NCBI GenBank assembly: GCA_903824675.1
Contig: CAIJXV010000116.1
Span: 1 to 64,000 of the forward strand
Direction: 5' to 3'
DNA: 64,000 nt
From: an uncultured bacterium
GTDB taxonomy: Bacteria > Verrucomicrobiota > Kiritimatiellia > CAIKKV01 > CAIJXV01
Positions 1-9,340 of the stretch are shown one piece after another. A model generated the notes under the pieces. That model was not told the origin of the DNA. It was given only the letters and a program-made list of their open reading frames with translations, and did not search any database. The position numbers and the translations under genes are program-made. Numbering within the stretch: position 1 is the stretch's first letter; each line of letters starts with the position of its first letter.

Positions 1-278
1 AACGATGAAGCCCGGCTCTTTAACCCGGCGTTACTGTTGGTATTTAAGGCCTGGGCGATCCGGATCTAAAACACGCATGGGACGCAAGCAGGCGGATAAA
101 TGGGTGATGATATGGTAACGTTTTATTATGGCGCAACGCGTCAACGAGCGCTTCGTCGTGGCGGATCCCCCCAGCCCGTGACGCGACCTCCCTTTCATTC
201 CTGCAAGTCCATCGGCAGACCTGTCTAGCGGTCGTCGCCCCGGCGATGCGACGAATTCAAAAAAACTCGAATTCAGCG

Positions 279-307
279 TTGACACCCCTTCCGAACTCGC
301 GTATATT
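279..307 (+). promoter_or_regulatory. Sigma-70-type promoter of rplM-rpsI
   Basis: A TTGACA -35 box at 279-284 and a TATATT -10 box at 302-307 are separated by 17 bp, which predicts transcription from about 314 and a leader of roughly 30 bases before rplM. Two CGAATTC copies lie just upstream at 252-258 and 268-274, 16 bp apart. Nothing else was recognised in bases 1-278. Confidence 0.75.
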
Positions 308-342
308 TCGCCGTTCTTTGAAGGAAGGGAAAGCTGAATCGT

Positions 343-771
343 ATGAAAACATTTGTTCCGGAGCCCAAAGACATACAGCGGAATTGGTACTTGGTCGACG
401 CCAACGGTAAGACGTTGGGCCGCTTGGCCGTCAAAATTGCCAATCTGTTGCGTGGGCGCATTAAACCCATCTATACGCCCAATGTCGACACCGGCGACTT
501 TGTCGTCGTGATCAACGCCGCCCAGGTCAAATTGACCGGTCGCAAAGAAGAACTCAAGCAATACAAAACCTACACCGGTTTCCGTAATGGCTTGTATCAC
601 ACCTCGGCAGCCACTCTCCGGGCGACCAAGCCGGAGCGGATCATCGAACATGCCGTCAAAGGCATGCTCCCGCGCAATCACATTGCCCGCAAGATGTTCA
701 AGCGCCTCAAGGTCTATGGCGGGGACACCCATCCCCATCAGAGCGTCACCTTGAAACCCTTTAATCCCTAA
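343..771 (+). CDS. rplM: 50S ribosomal protein L13
   Basis: This is the large-subunit ribosomal protein L13, which binds 23S rRNA early in 50S assembly. The 142-residue product has the family's usual length. It shows the typical N-terminal run (KTFVPEPKDIQRNWYLVDA), the central VVVINAAQVKLTGRK segment and the C-terminal MLPRN...KRLKVYGG block. The start is an ATG about 10 bases after a purine-rich GGAAGGGAAAG ribosome binding site. The gene is followed 15 bases later by rpsI, the standard bacterial L13-S9 pair, and both are served by the promoter at 279-307. Identification is secure. Confidence 0.98.
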   Translation: MKTFVPEPKDIQRNWYLVDANGKTLGRLAVKIANLLRGRIKPIYTPNVDTGDFVVVINAAQVKLTGRKEELKQYKTYTGFRNGLYHTSAATLRATKPERIIEHAVKGMLPRNHIARKMFKRLKVYGGDTHPHQSVTLKPFNP

Positions 772-786
772 GCGAGAGGCCCCATC

Positions 787-1188
<402 letters not shown>

Positions 1189-1218
1189 TTTCCCCATGAA
1201 GCCGTTTCCATCGAAGAC

Positions 1219-1246
1219 CCGGGCCCTTCGGCCCGGTTCTTTTTTG
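1219..1246 (+). terminator. Rho-independent terminator after rpsI
   Basis: A 7-bp GC stem pairs 1219-1225 with 1230-1236 around a CTTC tetraloop and is followed by TTCTTTTTT. It lies 34 bases after the rpsI stop and 30 bases before argJ, so it separates the ribosomal operon from the arginine operon. Confidence 0.85.
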
Positions 1247-1275
1247 GACCGCTTCCAAAGGAGAAAGGTTCTCGT

Positions 1276-2511
1276 ATGACTTCCCTGCCCGATTCCGTGC
1301 AATTCCCCATCGGCCCCGGCGGAGTCACCTCTGCCCCTGGTTTTCGTGCCGCCACACTCCTTGCCGGCATCAAACCCTCCCGCAAACGCGATGACCTGAC
1401 CTTGATCGTTTCCGATAGTCCGGCCACGGCCGCCGGAATCTTCACCTCCAACCGGGTCGTCGCCGCTCCTGTCCGACTCTGTCGGAGACATCTGGTCGGC
1501 AATCTCGCCCAGGCCATTCTCATCAATGCCGGAAACGCCAATGCCTGTACCGGTGCTCAAGGCATGGCGGATGCCGAAAATTCAGCGCTCTGGGTCGGCC
1601 AAAAGTTGGGACTCGATCCCACCCGCGTCCTGATCTGTTCCACCGGCACCATCGGTATTCCCATGCCCATGGAGAAAATCGAAGCCCACCTCCCCCGTCT
1701 GGTCGCCGGACTTACCTCCCCTGCCGATGAAGCCGCCGCCCAGGCCATCATGACCACCGATACGGTCCCCAAGCATGGCCACGTCCGGTTCACCATCGAC
1801 GGAAAAACCGTCACGATCGGCGGCATGGCCAAAGGCGCGGGCATGATCGAACCCCACATGGCCACCCTGCTCTGCTTTATCACCAGCGACGCCCAGATCG
1901 AGCCCGAGGCTCTCCAACTCGCCTTGAAAGCAGCCGCAGACCTGACCTTTAATCGGATCACCATCGATGGCGACCAAAGCACCAATGACACGGTCCTCAT
2001 TCTCGCCAACGGTCACGCCAAAAACAACCCGCTCAATCCCCGGCATCCCGAGTGGTCCATTTTCTGCAACGCCCTGACCGCCTTGATGAAGGATCTGGCC
2101 TTGCGCATTGTCCGCGATGGCGAAGGCGCCACCCGCTTCGTAACCGTCACCGTACAGGGCGCGCCCACCCCCGCCGACGCCGACAAGGCGGCCCGGGCGG
2201 TTTGTCGTTCGCTGCTTGTCAAAACATCCTGGTTTGGCGGCGACCCCAACTGGGGCCGCATCATGGACGCCATCGGCTACTCCGGCGCCGAGCTCGATGA
2301 ACATGCCGTCGAAATCTGTTTTGATAATCTCGTCGCCGTCCGGAACGGTCGTTTCGCCGAAGGCGCCTCGCTCGAGGAACTCGCCAAGGTCTACGCCCAG
2401 CCCGCCTTCTCGGTGACCATCGACCTGCACCGCGGTCCCGCGACCACCACCCTCTATACCTGCGATTGCAGTGAAGCCTATGTCCGTATCAACGCCGAAT
2501 ACATGACCTGA
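1276..2511 (+). CDS. argJ: Glutamate N-acetyltransferase / amino-acid acetyltransferase ArgJ
   Basis: ArgJ transfers the acetyl group from N-acetylornithine to glutamate, so acetyl is recycled in arginine synthesis; bifunctional forms also use acetyl-CoA. The 411-residue product has the family's usual length. It carries the autocleavage region KGAGMIEPHMATLL, where the Thr of the MAT-L motif becomes the nucleophile of the beta chain. The segment DGDQSTNDT and the C-terminal GGDPNWGRIM are also characteristic. The ATG follows an AAGGAGAAAGG site. argB starts one base after the stop, giving a tight argJ-argB-argD operon. Whether it is mono- or bifunctional cannot be read from the sequence, and no argA is visible here. 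Confidence 0.95.
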   Translation: MTSLPDSVQFPIGPGGVTSAPGFRAATLLAGIKPSRKRDDLTLIVSDSPATAAGIFTSNRVVAAPVRLCRRHLVGNLAQAILINAGNANACTGAQGMADAENSALWVGQKLGLDPTRVLICSTGTIGIPMPMEKIEAHLPRLVAGLTSPADEAAAQAIMTTDTVPKHGHVRFTIDGKTVTIGGMAKGAGMIEPHMATLLCFITSDAQIEPEALQLALKAAADLTFNRITIDGDQSTNDTVLILANGHAKNNPLNPRHPEWSIFCNALTALMKDLALRIVRDGEGATRFVTVTVQGAPTPADADKAARAVCRSLLVKTSWFGGDPNWGRIMDAIGYSGAELDEHAVEICFDNLVAVRNGRFAEGASLEELAKVYAQPAFSVTIDLHRGPATTTLYTCDCSEAYVRINAEYMT

Positions 2512-2512
2512 C

Positions 2513-3385
2513 ATGAATACGCTCATCGCCAAAGCCGGAGTCTTGATCGAGGCCCTGCCTTATATCCAGCGCTTCCGCGATGCGATCATCGTCGTCAAGT
2601 TCGGCGGCAGTACGATGGATCAACGATCCCAGTTCGAAGGCATCCTGACCGATGTCACCTTCATGGAATGCATCGGCATGAAACCCGTCATCGTCCATGG
2701 CGGGGGCAAGGCCATCTCCCGCGCCATGGAAGCCGCCGGATTAAAAGCTCATTTTGTCAGGGGTTTGCGAGTGACTGACGCCGCCGCCATCGGGGTCGTC
2801 AAGGAGGTCATCCGCCACCAGATCAACCGCGATATCGTCACCACGCTCCGCTCCCAGGGCGCGGCCGCCCGCACCATCGACGGCACGGATGTCTTCCTCG
2901 TCGAAAAACGGATCGGCCGGGATGAAACCACCGGCGCGACCCTCGATTGGGGTTTTGTCGGGGATATCGTCGAAGTCGACCCGGAACCGCTTGAGGTGTA
3001 TCTCAAGGCCAATGTCATTCCCGTCGTCACTCCATTGGGACGCGGCCGCGATGGCCAGACCTATAACCTCAACGCCGATGATGCCGCGGCGGCCGTCGCC
3101 AAAGCCCTCAAAGCCCGTAAACTGGCCTTCCTCTCCGACATCCCCGGCCTGCTTCGGGATCGGAACGACGAATCCACCCTCTTATCCACCCTGCACATCC
3201 GCGAAGTCGCCCAGATGATCGAACAGAAAATCATCGATGGCGGCATGTTGCCCAAAATCCGCAGCTGCATGGAAGCACTCTCGGCCGGCGTCAAGAAAAT
3301 CCATATCATTGACGGCCGGTTACCCCACTCTCTACTGTTGGAAATATTCACCGACAAAGGCGTCGGAACGGAGATTATCGAATGA
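2513..3385 (+). CDS. argB: Acetylglutamate kinase
   Basis: ArgB phosphorylates N-acetylglutamate, the second committed step of the cyclic arginine pathway. The 290-residue amino acid kinase fold shows the N-terminal phosphate loop VVKFGGSTMD, the VHGGGKAI motif, and near the C-terminus DIPGLLRD and the GGMLPKI substrate motif. The ATG is one base after the argJ stop, so translation is probably coupled. Its own stop overlaps the argD start in ATGA. Arginine feedback inhibition is common in this family, but the deciding residues were not assessed. Confidence 0.96.
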   Translation: MNTLIAKAGVLIEALPYIQRFRDAIIVVKFGGSTMDQRSQFEGILTDVTFMECIGMKPVIVHGGGKAISRAMEAAGLKAHFVRGLRVTDAAAIGVVKEVIRHQINRDIVTTLRSQGAAARTIDGTDVFLVEKRIGRDETTGATLDWGFVGDIVEVDPEPLEVYLKANVIPVVTPLGRGRDGQTYNLNADDAAAAVAKALKARKLAFLSDIPGLLRDRNDESTLLSTLHIREVAQMIEQKIIDGGMLPKIRSCMEALSAGVKKIHIIDGRLPHSLLLEIFTDKGVGTEIIE

Positions 3386-4596
3386 CCGCACGTGACACCC
3401 TCAGCGCCCAGTACAAAAAGTTTGTAATTCCCACCTACGCGCCCACCCTCGCCCTGGTCAAGGGGCGTGGCGCCCGCGTCTGGGATGCCGACGGCAAGGC
3501 CTACCTCGATTTCGCCGCCGGAATCGCCGTCCAGAATGTCGGCCATTGCCACCCCAAGGTCGTCGCCGCAATCCAGGAACAGGCTGCGCGTCTGGTCCAT
3601 GTCTCCAACCTTTATTACAATGAAAAGCAATCTGTCCTGGCGGCCAAACTCAGCGCCCTCGCCGGCGGGGGAAAATGTTTCTTCTGCAATTCCGGCGCTG
3701 AAGCCAACGAGGCCCTGATCAAGCTCGCCCGTCTCTGGGGCAATCCCCAGGGCAAATCGGGGATCGTGACCATGGTCAACTCCTTCCATGGCCGGACGCT
3801 GGCTTCCCTCGCCGCCACGGGGCAAACCAAGTATCAGCAAGGCTTTGAACCCCTCCCCGAGGGCTTCTCCTACGCCGAATACAACAATCTCGACTCCGTG
3901 CGCGCGGCCATTAACGACAAAACCGCCGCCATCCTCGTCGAAGCGGTCCAGGGTGAAGGCGGCGTGGTTCCCGCCACCGACGAATTCCTCAAAGGATTGC
4001 GCGCCCTCTGCACCGAGAAGAATATTCTCCTGCTCTTCGATGAAGTCCAATGCGGCATGGGACGCACCGGCACCTGGTTCGGCTTCCAAAATGCCGGTGT
4101 CACGCCCGATGCGTTCTCCCTCGCCAAGGCCCTCGGCAGCGGCATCCCCATCGGCGCGATTGTCGCATCCCCCCTGCTGGCGGATGTCTTCCAACCCGGC
4201 AAACACGCCAGCACGTTCGGCGGTCAACCTCTCGCCTGCGCAGCCGCTCTCGCAACCATCGCGGTGATCGAAGAGGAAAAATTGACCGAGCGCGCCGCCC
4301 AAAGCGGTGCCCGCCTGATGGATGGACTCCGCGCGATGGCGCCCCGGTATTCCCATATCACCGAAGTCCGTGGCCGCGGCCTGATGATCGGCGTCCTGTT
4401 GGATGTCCCGGTTAAACCGCTGATTCAAAGTCTCGCCGAAAAAGGGATGATCGTTCTGCCCGCCGGCGAGACTGTCCTGCGTCTGGTCCCGCCGCTCAAT
4501 ATCAAGCCCGCCGAAATCGACGAGGCTCTCGATATGATCAATGAGGCCCTCGCCGAATTGCACGGCATCGAGCTGCCCGACGATGCCGACGCCTGA
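3382..4596 (+). CDS. argD: Acetylornithine aminotransferase
   Basis: This is a PLP-dependent class III aminotransferase that makes N-acetylornithine from N-acetylglutamate semialdehyde; many family members also act on succinyldiaminopimelate. The 404-residue product shows GIAVQNVGHCHPKVVAAI, the phosphate-binding NSGAEANEALIKLAR, the FDEVQCGMGRTG block and the PLP lysine in SLAKALGSG. The start ATG overlaps the argB stop by four bases. The operon supplies three of the acetylated steps, and argG lies 13 kb downstream. argC, argF and argH are not in the window. Confidence 0.95.
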   Translation: MTARDTLSAQYKKFVIPTYAPTLALVKGRGARVWDADGKAYLDFAAGIAVQNVGHCHPKVVAAIQEQAARLVHVSNLYYNEKQSVLAAKLSALAGGGKCFFCNSGAEANEALIKLARLWGNPQGKSGIVTMVNSFHGRTLASLAATGQTKYQQGFEPLPEGFSYAEYNNLDSVRAAINDKTAAILVEAVQGEGGVVPATDEFLKGLRALCTEKNILLLFDEVQCGMGRTGTWFGFQNAGVTPDAFSLAKALGSGIPIGAIVASPLLADVFQPGKHASTFGGQPLACAAALATIAVIEEEKLTERAAQSGARLMDGLRAMAPRYSHITEVRGRGLMIGVLLDVPVKPLIQSLAEKGMIVLPAGETVLRLVPPLNIKPAEIDEALDMINEALAELHGIELPDDADA

Positions 4597-4621
4597 TCCA
4601 TCGGCCGTAACGAACATTTGA

Positions 4622-5299
4622 ATGGACATCCTGACTCAGATCCCTTTTTCCCTGGACCGGGACGCGTTGCTGAAACAGGCGCATCTGGAATTGGAATCGG
4701 ACGAAGCCGAAGAATTCCGGGTCTTGATGGATCTATCACTGAAAGTCGGCAAACCCAAGGCCGCTTATACCGTGTCGTTCATTGAGCGCAAAGACCGCGA
4801 CACGATTCAAGTGGGAAGCGTTTCCTTTACCAGTCGAACCTTAAGCCGGAATCTGGCCTCGGCTGAACGGATATTTCCCCTAATTTCGACCTGTGGGCAT
4901 GAAATGGACGCAGCGTCGCCGACCGATGGAGATGCGCTGAAAGAATTCTGGTGGGACTTAATCAAAACACAAATGCTGTTCGCCGCCAATCAACACCTTA
5001 CAGACCATCTTCATCAGCGGTTCCGTCTGGGCAAAACGGCCACCATGCACCCCGGTTCAGGGGATGCCTCGGTGTGGCCCATTGAACAACAACGGCCACT
5101 GTTCGCCCTTCTCGGGGATGTGCAGAAATCAATTGGGGTCACGCTAACCGATTCCTTTTTGATGACCCCCAACAAGACGATTTCGGGAATCCTGTTCCCG
5201 ACGGAAAAAGATTTCCGGAGTTGCGAGGTGTGCCACCGGGACAATTGCATATCCCGTCAGGCCCCATTCAACAAGCACCTGTGGGAAGAAATCAAATAG
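4622..5299 (+). CDS. Stand-alone protein resembling the MetH reactivation domain
   Basis: The 225-residue product resembles the S-adenosylmethionine-binding reactivation domain of B12-dependent methionine synthase, as found in separate 'activation' proteins. Visible marks are the HPGSGD-x-x-W-P segment around residues 140-150 (MetH has a Pro-Gly-Tyr-Gly version), the LMTPNKTISGI stretch and a C-terminal CEVCHRDNCISR cluster. By family analogy it would help reduce and remethylate an oxidised corrinoid cofactor. It lies 25 bases after argD, so it may share the transcript, although its role is not obviously related to arginine. No methyltransferase partner is in the window, so the partner is unknown. 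Confidence 0.6.
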   Translation: MDILTQIPFSLDRDALLKQAHLELESDEAEEFRVLMDLSLKVGKPKAAYTVSFIERKDRDTIQVGSVSFTSRTLSRNLASAERIFPLISTCGHEMDAASPTDGDALKEFWWDLIKTQMLFAANQHLTDHLHQRFRLGKTATMHPGSGDASVWPIEQQRPLFALLGDVQKSIGVTLTDSFLMTPNKTISGILFPTEKDFRSCEVCHRDNCISRQAPFNKHLWEEIK

Positions 5300-5343
5300 A
5301 GCGGCACGCGGCTCCGCCCGTCAGGATCCTGACATCGAAGGCC

Positions 5344-6372
5344 TCACGACGGCAACGTCACCCCGGTCAACCCTTTGTCCGCCGCCTCTTGGATCATGAG
5401 TGAATGGCGCGCCACGCTCAGGACATTCGCCGTGGTCAGGCCATTCGGATCCACCTGTTCCCCACGGATCTCACGCAAAAAATCTTCCAGATAGCCACCG
5501 GGTCTGGCCGGCGGAAGCGGGATCGTCTCCGGCGCGGCAAAACCCTTGGCATACCGGACAATCGACGGACTCGCCAGGTCGGCCTCCAGAACCCCTGCCG
5601 TTCCCCAAATCGTCATCCGCCAATAGGTCGGCAGGGGACAACTCATCTGGTCGGGTGCAAAATAGGAGACATCGCCCAACACTCCGGCCCCATTGCGCAG
5701 ACTCAACATCATCTGGGCCCCGTTATGAAAATGGGGGAATTGCGGCAATCCGGCATTCCAAGTCCGTGCCGCCTCGATCCTCGCCAGGGGTTCACCCGTG
5801 ATCCAGGGAATCGCATCCACGGCATGAACCGCGATGTCGTTCAAGGTCCCCCCCTGTTTTCCCTCCTCGAAATACCACGCCGGCCGCGTCCCCAAGGCCA
5901 ACGGATGCTGGCCGGTAAACCCCACCGCCGTCACCTCCCCAATCCGCCCGGCCCGAACCGCTTGCCGAAGTCCGATATAAACCGGCGAATCCCGCAGATC
6001 CAACATGCATCCGACCGACCGCTTACCGGCCTGGGCCAAGCGCGCTATTTCATCCAATTCACCCCGGGTCACACAAATCGGCTTGTCCCCGATCACATGC
6101 TTACCGTGACGCAAAGCTTCCGCTAAAATGGTTCCCCGCCGGGAATAATAATCACCTACCGCCACGATATCGCAATCGGTTTCTTCCAATAATTGAACCG
6201 CGGAAGTGTGGGTGATCGTCACCTTCCCCTCCTGGGATAGCCGCGCCCGGGTCTCGGCGTCCTCTTCGCAAGTCGCGGTCAATGTCAGATCAGGATGGGA
6301 TTGAGCCCGCCGCAAAATGTCAAAAATATGTCCATGCCGAAAGCCAATAATAGCGAGCTTAAAAGCGGCCAT
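5344..6372 (-). CDS. Gfo/Idh/MocA family oxidoreductase
   Basis: This is a 342-residue NAD(P)-dependent sugar or polyol oxidoreductase of the Gfo/Idh/MocA type. The N-terminus FKLAIIGFRHGHIFDILRRA is a divergent Rossmann strand-loop in which GFRHGH replaces the usual GxGxxG. The family's DKPICVTRGELDEI segment (the EKP-like motif) and a C-terminal GGTLNDIAVHAVDAIPWI block with the conserved His/Asp are clear. The start overlaps the end of the upstream AsmA-like gene by 14 bases. The convergent gap to the previous gene holds a 14-bp perfect palindrome at 5320-5333. The substrate is unknown; such enzymes are abundant in PVC glycan degraders. Confidence 0.85.
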   Translation of the reverse strand: MAAFKLAIIGFRHGHIFDILRRAQSHPDLTLTATCEEDAETRARLSQEGKVTITHTSAVQLLEETDCDIVAVGDYYSRRGTILAEALRHGKHVIGDKPICVTRGELDEIARLAQAGKRSVGCMLDLRDSPVYIGLRQAVRAGRIGEVTAVGFTGQHPLALGTRPAWYFEEGKQGGTLNDIAVHAVDAIPWITGEPLARIEAARTWNAGLPQFPHFHNGAQMMLSLRNGAGVLGDVSYFAPDQMSCPLPTYWRMTIWGTAGVLEADLASPSIVRYAKGFAAPETIPLPPARPGGYLEDFLREIRGEQVDPNGLTTANVLSVARHSLMIQEAADKGLTGVTLPS

Positions 6373-7126
6373 AGTTCCCTCTTTTCTTCTCTTTCCGGCT
6401 TCCGTCCGCTCCGCTCCCAGCGCCCGAGGCGCCTTCCGCCGGTGGGTCTAGAATTTGTTGCAAACTCGGCCCCGCCTTCAGGGAAATCTCCAATCCCAAC
6501 CCCGCCAGCACCATCGGCAAATTGGGAACCGGCTGATACGTCTTGTCCACCTGAAGATCCGTCGTAATGACTTTCGGTGGCGTTCCCGCCGCTACCCGGT
6601 AATCCCGGTATTCGACCAATCCCAGCTTGATCTTTAACCGATCCAGCTTAACCCCATAAAAGGCAGAGGACTTCATTCGCGATCCGGATTTGGCAACCGG
6701 CGGAGCGGAGGGTCGCTCGCCGGGGAGAGCTTGATGCGGCCTCTCGCCGGGGGTCTTGGGAGGTTGAAGCCGGGCCCAATTCAATTCCCCGGATTCCGCG
6801 CGAACAATCACCAACTCTGGAATTTCCAGAACCACCTCATGGACGCGATGCCCCTGTCCCAGGAGAGTTTTATACGGCACCTCCAGCTTGAGCCGCGACA
6901 CCCGGACACCTCGCAAATCAGGAAAATCCTTCGGATTGGTTACAACGAGGTCCTCGATATCAACCCGGGGCGGCCAGAAACCGATATGAACCTGCTCCGC
7001 CGTACAACCGTACCCCAGGCGCATCAAATACCCCTTGATCAACCAAAATCCCCAGAAATCGCTCGTCAAAATGACGATGGCAACCAAGGCCGCCAGAAAC
7101 AGCACTAATTTCAGCAACCAACGCAT
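6359..7126 (-). CDS. AsmA-like membrane-anchored protein
   Basis: The product of about 255 residues begins with one membrane segment (MRWLLKLVLFLAALVAIVIL), followed by a periplasm-facing domain. That domain contains QVHIGFWPPRVDIEDLVVTNP and the strand-rich LVIVRAESGELNWARLQ pattern seen in AsmA/DUF748-type proteins, which are bridge-like envelope proteins. The start at 7126 was chosen because it puts the membrane segment at the N-terminus; an in-frame ATG further upstream (to 7174) would add 16 residues. It is much shorter than classical AsmA, so it probably represents one domain. It overlaps the downstream oxidoreductase. A role in outer-membrane lipid homeostasis is only a family-level inference. 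Confidence 0.6.
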   Translation of the reverse strand: MRWLLKLVLFLAALVAIVILTSDFWGFWLIKGYLMRLGYGCTAEQVHIGFWPPRVDIEDLVVTNPKDFPDLRGVRVSRLKLEVPYKTLLGQGHRVHEVVLEIPELVIVRAESGELNWARLQPPKTPGERPHQALPGERPSAPPVAKSGSRMKSSAFYGVKLDRLKIKLGLVEYRDYRVAAGTPPKVITTDLQVDKTYQPVPNLPMVLAGLGLEISLKAGPSLQQILDPPAEGASGAGSGADGSRKEKKRGNYGRF

Positions 7127-7287
7127 GGCTTGTCTTTCGGTTACGAAGATGAGCATGAATCCATAATACGACAATCACCCGACTCAATCTCAAAACTTGG
7201 TCCAGACTACCTCAATGGGCTCTGAAAACAAGTTTTTTGCGCGGTGGGTTCGGCCCCTGACACACTAAATCCGGGACGTGAATATGA

Positions 7288-7316
7288 TTGGCTTTTCTCA
7301 TGCGATGAGCTATAAA
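7288..7316 (+). promoter_or_regulatory. Promoter of the pilMN-pilO-secretin cluster
   Basis: TTGGCT at 7288-7293 and TATAAA at 7311-7316 are 17 bp apart, placing the transcription start near 7323, about 38 bases before the first gene. It lies in the divergent gap between the AsmA-like gene and the secretion cluster. Confidence 0.6.
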
Positions 7317-7360
7317 TTCACAGCTTACGCATCGTAAACAATGGAACGTCAGGATTTTGC

Positions 7361-8752
7361 ATGGGTGCCCGAATCGTCAATGCTATCGCATTGCAAAATA
7401 CCGGTCTGGAATGGACTCTTCTGCGCACCGGCGCAGAAAAGACCGGTATTTCAACACCCCCCAAGCTTTTTGCCCTTAGCCCGGGGACTCAGCCAACCCT
7501 GAGAGAGGCCCTGGCCGCCGATCTTCCCCGCCTCGCCACCGACCTCCGTCAGGCGCTCAAAGGCATTTCCGGTCCCATCACCTTGGGGATTCCCGGGTCA
7601 TGGGCCTTCATGAAAATCGTTTCCCTGCCCTCCCCTTCCCCCGACGAAATCGCCGGAATGGTGGAATTACAGGTCGACAAATTCGCCCCCTTCCCCCTCG
7701 ATGCCCTGACCTTCTCCTGGGAAGTCCTGCATGAAGCGGACGGCGTGTCCCGCATTCTGATCGCCGCAATGAAGTTGGATCTGGCTGAATCGCTCGGGCA
7801 GTGCTTTAAATCCGCCGGCCTGCTCCTGGATCGGATTGATCTGAATCTCATCGCCTCTCTTCGTCTCATCCAGGCGGTCCCGGGCCAGATTCATTCCGTC
7901 GGCCGTCAATTATTGATCTTCCGCGAAGCCGGCCAATGTGACCTGGTGCTCCTGCATGATGGAATCCCGGCTATCCTGCGAACCCTGGCAGGCTTCGACG
8001 GGATGACCGACGAGGACATCAACGACGAAATCGCCCATGAAGCGATGAATACCCTGGCCTCCCTCGAAGCCGAGCAAGGTGGACAACTCGCTCCGGTCTC
8101 CCTTTATTTTCGCGGCGTTGAACCCGTCGAGTTGGCCGGAATGCTGCACCAACGGATGGGAATGGAGGTCATCACGGCCTCGTTCGATAATTTTCCGCCG
8201 GTCAGCCGCGGCCTCGGGCAGCGAGTCTTGTCCGGGGGACCTTTTAATCTCGCCCCGCTATCCTGGGAATCGATCCGGAACCGAAAGACGGCTCTACGCC
8301 GTCTGATTTATGCCGCAATCGCCGCTATCGCCCTCTGGCTGTGCGCCGTGCTGACGCTCGCGGGCCTGCTGATGGCCCAACGCCGAAACCAAACCCGGGC
8401 ACAGGCCCGTCTGGTTTCCCTGGCCGCCCCCGCCCAAGTTGTCCGCGACCTCCAGTCGCGGGTCATGGGCCTCGATCAATATCATGATCGCACCCATTCC
8501 GCCCTCGAAGCCCTCCGGGAAATCACCGAAGCGCTCCCCAACGGCATCGAGCTGAAGTCCTTTACCTATCGCAAAGGAAAATCGGTCGAAATCTCCGGCC
8601 ACGCGGCCTCCGTCACCCTCGTCTATGATTTCAAGAAATCGCTCGACGACTCCCTCCTCTTCGCCGGCATCGAACTCGGACGCACCGCTCCCGACAATAC
8701 CGGGCGAGAATCCTTTAAAATGACGGCCAAACTCCCGGGGGCCAGCGAATGA
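7361..8752 (+). CDS. PilM/PilN-like fusion (GspL-type assembly protein)
   Basis: This is an inner-membrane assembly component of a type IV pilus or type II secretion machine. Residues 1 to about 300 form a PilM-like actin fold (ITLGIPGSWAFMKIVSLP, then EIAGMVELQVDKFAPFPLD). A transmembrane helix follows at roughly 314-336 (RRLIYAAIAAIALWLCAVLT). The C-terminal part of about 125 residues resembles PilN (LREITEALPNGIELKSFTYRKGKSVEISGHA). PilM and PilN are usually separate proteins, and the fusion resembles GspL in layout. The stop overlaps the pilO-like start by four bases, and a secretin follows. No ATPase, platform protein or pilin gene is present nearby, so these must be elsewhere if the machine is functional. 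Confidence 0.75.
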   Translation: MGARIVNAIALQNTGLEWTLLRTGAEKTGISTPPKLFALSPGTQPTLREALAADLPRLATDLRQALKGISGPITLGIPGSWAFMKIVSLPSPSPDEIAGMVELQVDKFAPFPLDALTFSWEVLHEADGVSRILIAAMKLDLAESLGQCFKSAGLLLDRIDLNLIASLRLIQAVPGQIHSVGRQLLIFREAGQCDLVLLHDGIPAILRTLAGFDGMTDEDINDEIAHEAMNTLASLEAEQGGQLAPVSLYFRGVEPVELAGMLHQRMGMEVITASFDNFPPVSRGLGQRVLSGGPFNLAPLSWESIRNRKTALRRLIYAAIAAIALWLCAVLTLAGLLMAQRRNQTRAQARLVSLAAPAQVVRDLQSRVMGLDQYHDRTHSALEALREITEALPNGIELKSFTYRKGKSVEISGHAASVTLVYDFKKSLDDSLLFAGIELGRTAPDNTGRESFKMTAKLPGASE

Positions 8753-9339
8753 AATTGCCCCTTCGCGATCTCATCATGCTGGGCGTCACCGGAGTCATCC
8801 TCTTGTTCGGCATCACCTATATGGTCTCCGTCCCCAAAATCAAGACGCTGCAATCCCTGCGGCAGGACCAAATAGCCCTCGATCAACGCGTGGCCATGAC
8901 CGAGCGGCTGGTCGCCCAAACCGGCCAATGGGAATCACGCCTCCGCGATCAGCGCAAATCCCTCCCCTCCTATCCGGCCACCAAGGATGTCACCGCCGAC
9001 ATGCTGATTGAAATCGAGAATATGGCCCGCCAAAACGGCGTCACCCTCCTCAGCCGGGATGTTGAAAAAGAAGTCCAGCACGGCACCCTTTTTGAACTCT
9101 CCGTGAACTGCAAGTGGGAGGGCAGCCTAAAGGCCATTGTCGCTTTTCTTTTTGAAATCCAACAAAAAGGTGCTATGCTCGACGTGAGTCAATTGACGGT
9201 GGCGCCGAACGAAAAGCGGGTGTTGCGCGGAACTTTTACGATCAACAGTTCCTATACCCGTGAACCCTCCGGAACGGCTGGCGGCGATGCTCGCGGCGTT
9301 TCACCGCCCCCGGGCTCTGTGGATTCCAAGGTCAAATAG
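8749..9339 (+). CDS. PilO-like inner-membrane protein
   Basis: The 196-residue protein has one N-terminal membrane helix (LIMLGVTGVILLFGITYMVS), a coiled-coil stretch (residues about 30-65) and a ferredoxin-like periplasmic domain. Features of the latter include ADMLIEIENMARQNGVTLL and IVAFLFEIQQKGAMLDVSQL. This is the layout of PilO and GspM. With the preceding PilMN fusion it would form the ring linking the cytoplasmic motor to the secretin. The ATGA overlap with the upstream gene suggests translational coupling. The last 25 residues are Gly/Pro-rich and probably disordered. Confidence 0.75.
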   Translation: MKLPLRDLIMLGVTGVILLFGITYMVSVPKIKTLQSLRQDQIALDQRVAMTERLVAQTGQWESRLRDQRKSLPSYPATKDVTADMLIEIENMARQNGVTLLSRDVEKEVQHGTLFELSVNCKWEGSLKAIVAFLFEIQQKGAMLDVSQLTVAPNEKRVLRGTFTINSSYTREPSGTAGGDARGVSPPPGSVDSKVK

Positions 9340-9340
9340 A

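Noticed and set aside
252-274. Two CGAATTC copies before the rplM promoter
   Set aside because: Seven-base repeats 16 bp apart are easily due to chance.
3061-4629. Minus-strand frame of 522 codons
   Set aside because: It is antisense to argB and argD and has no recognisable motif.
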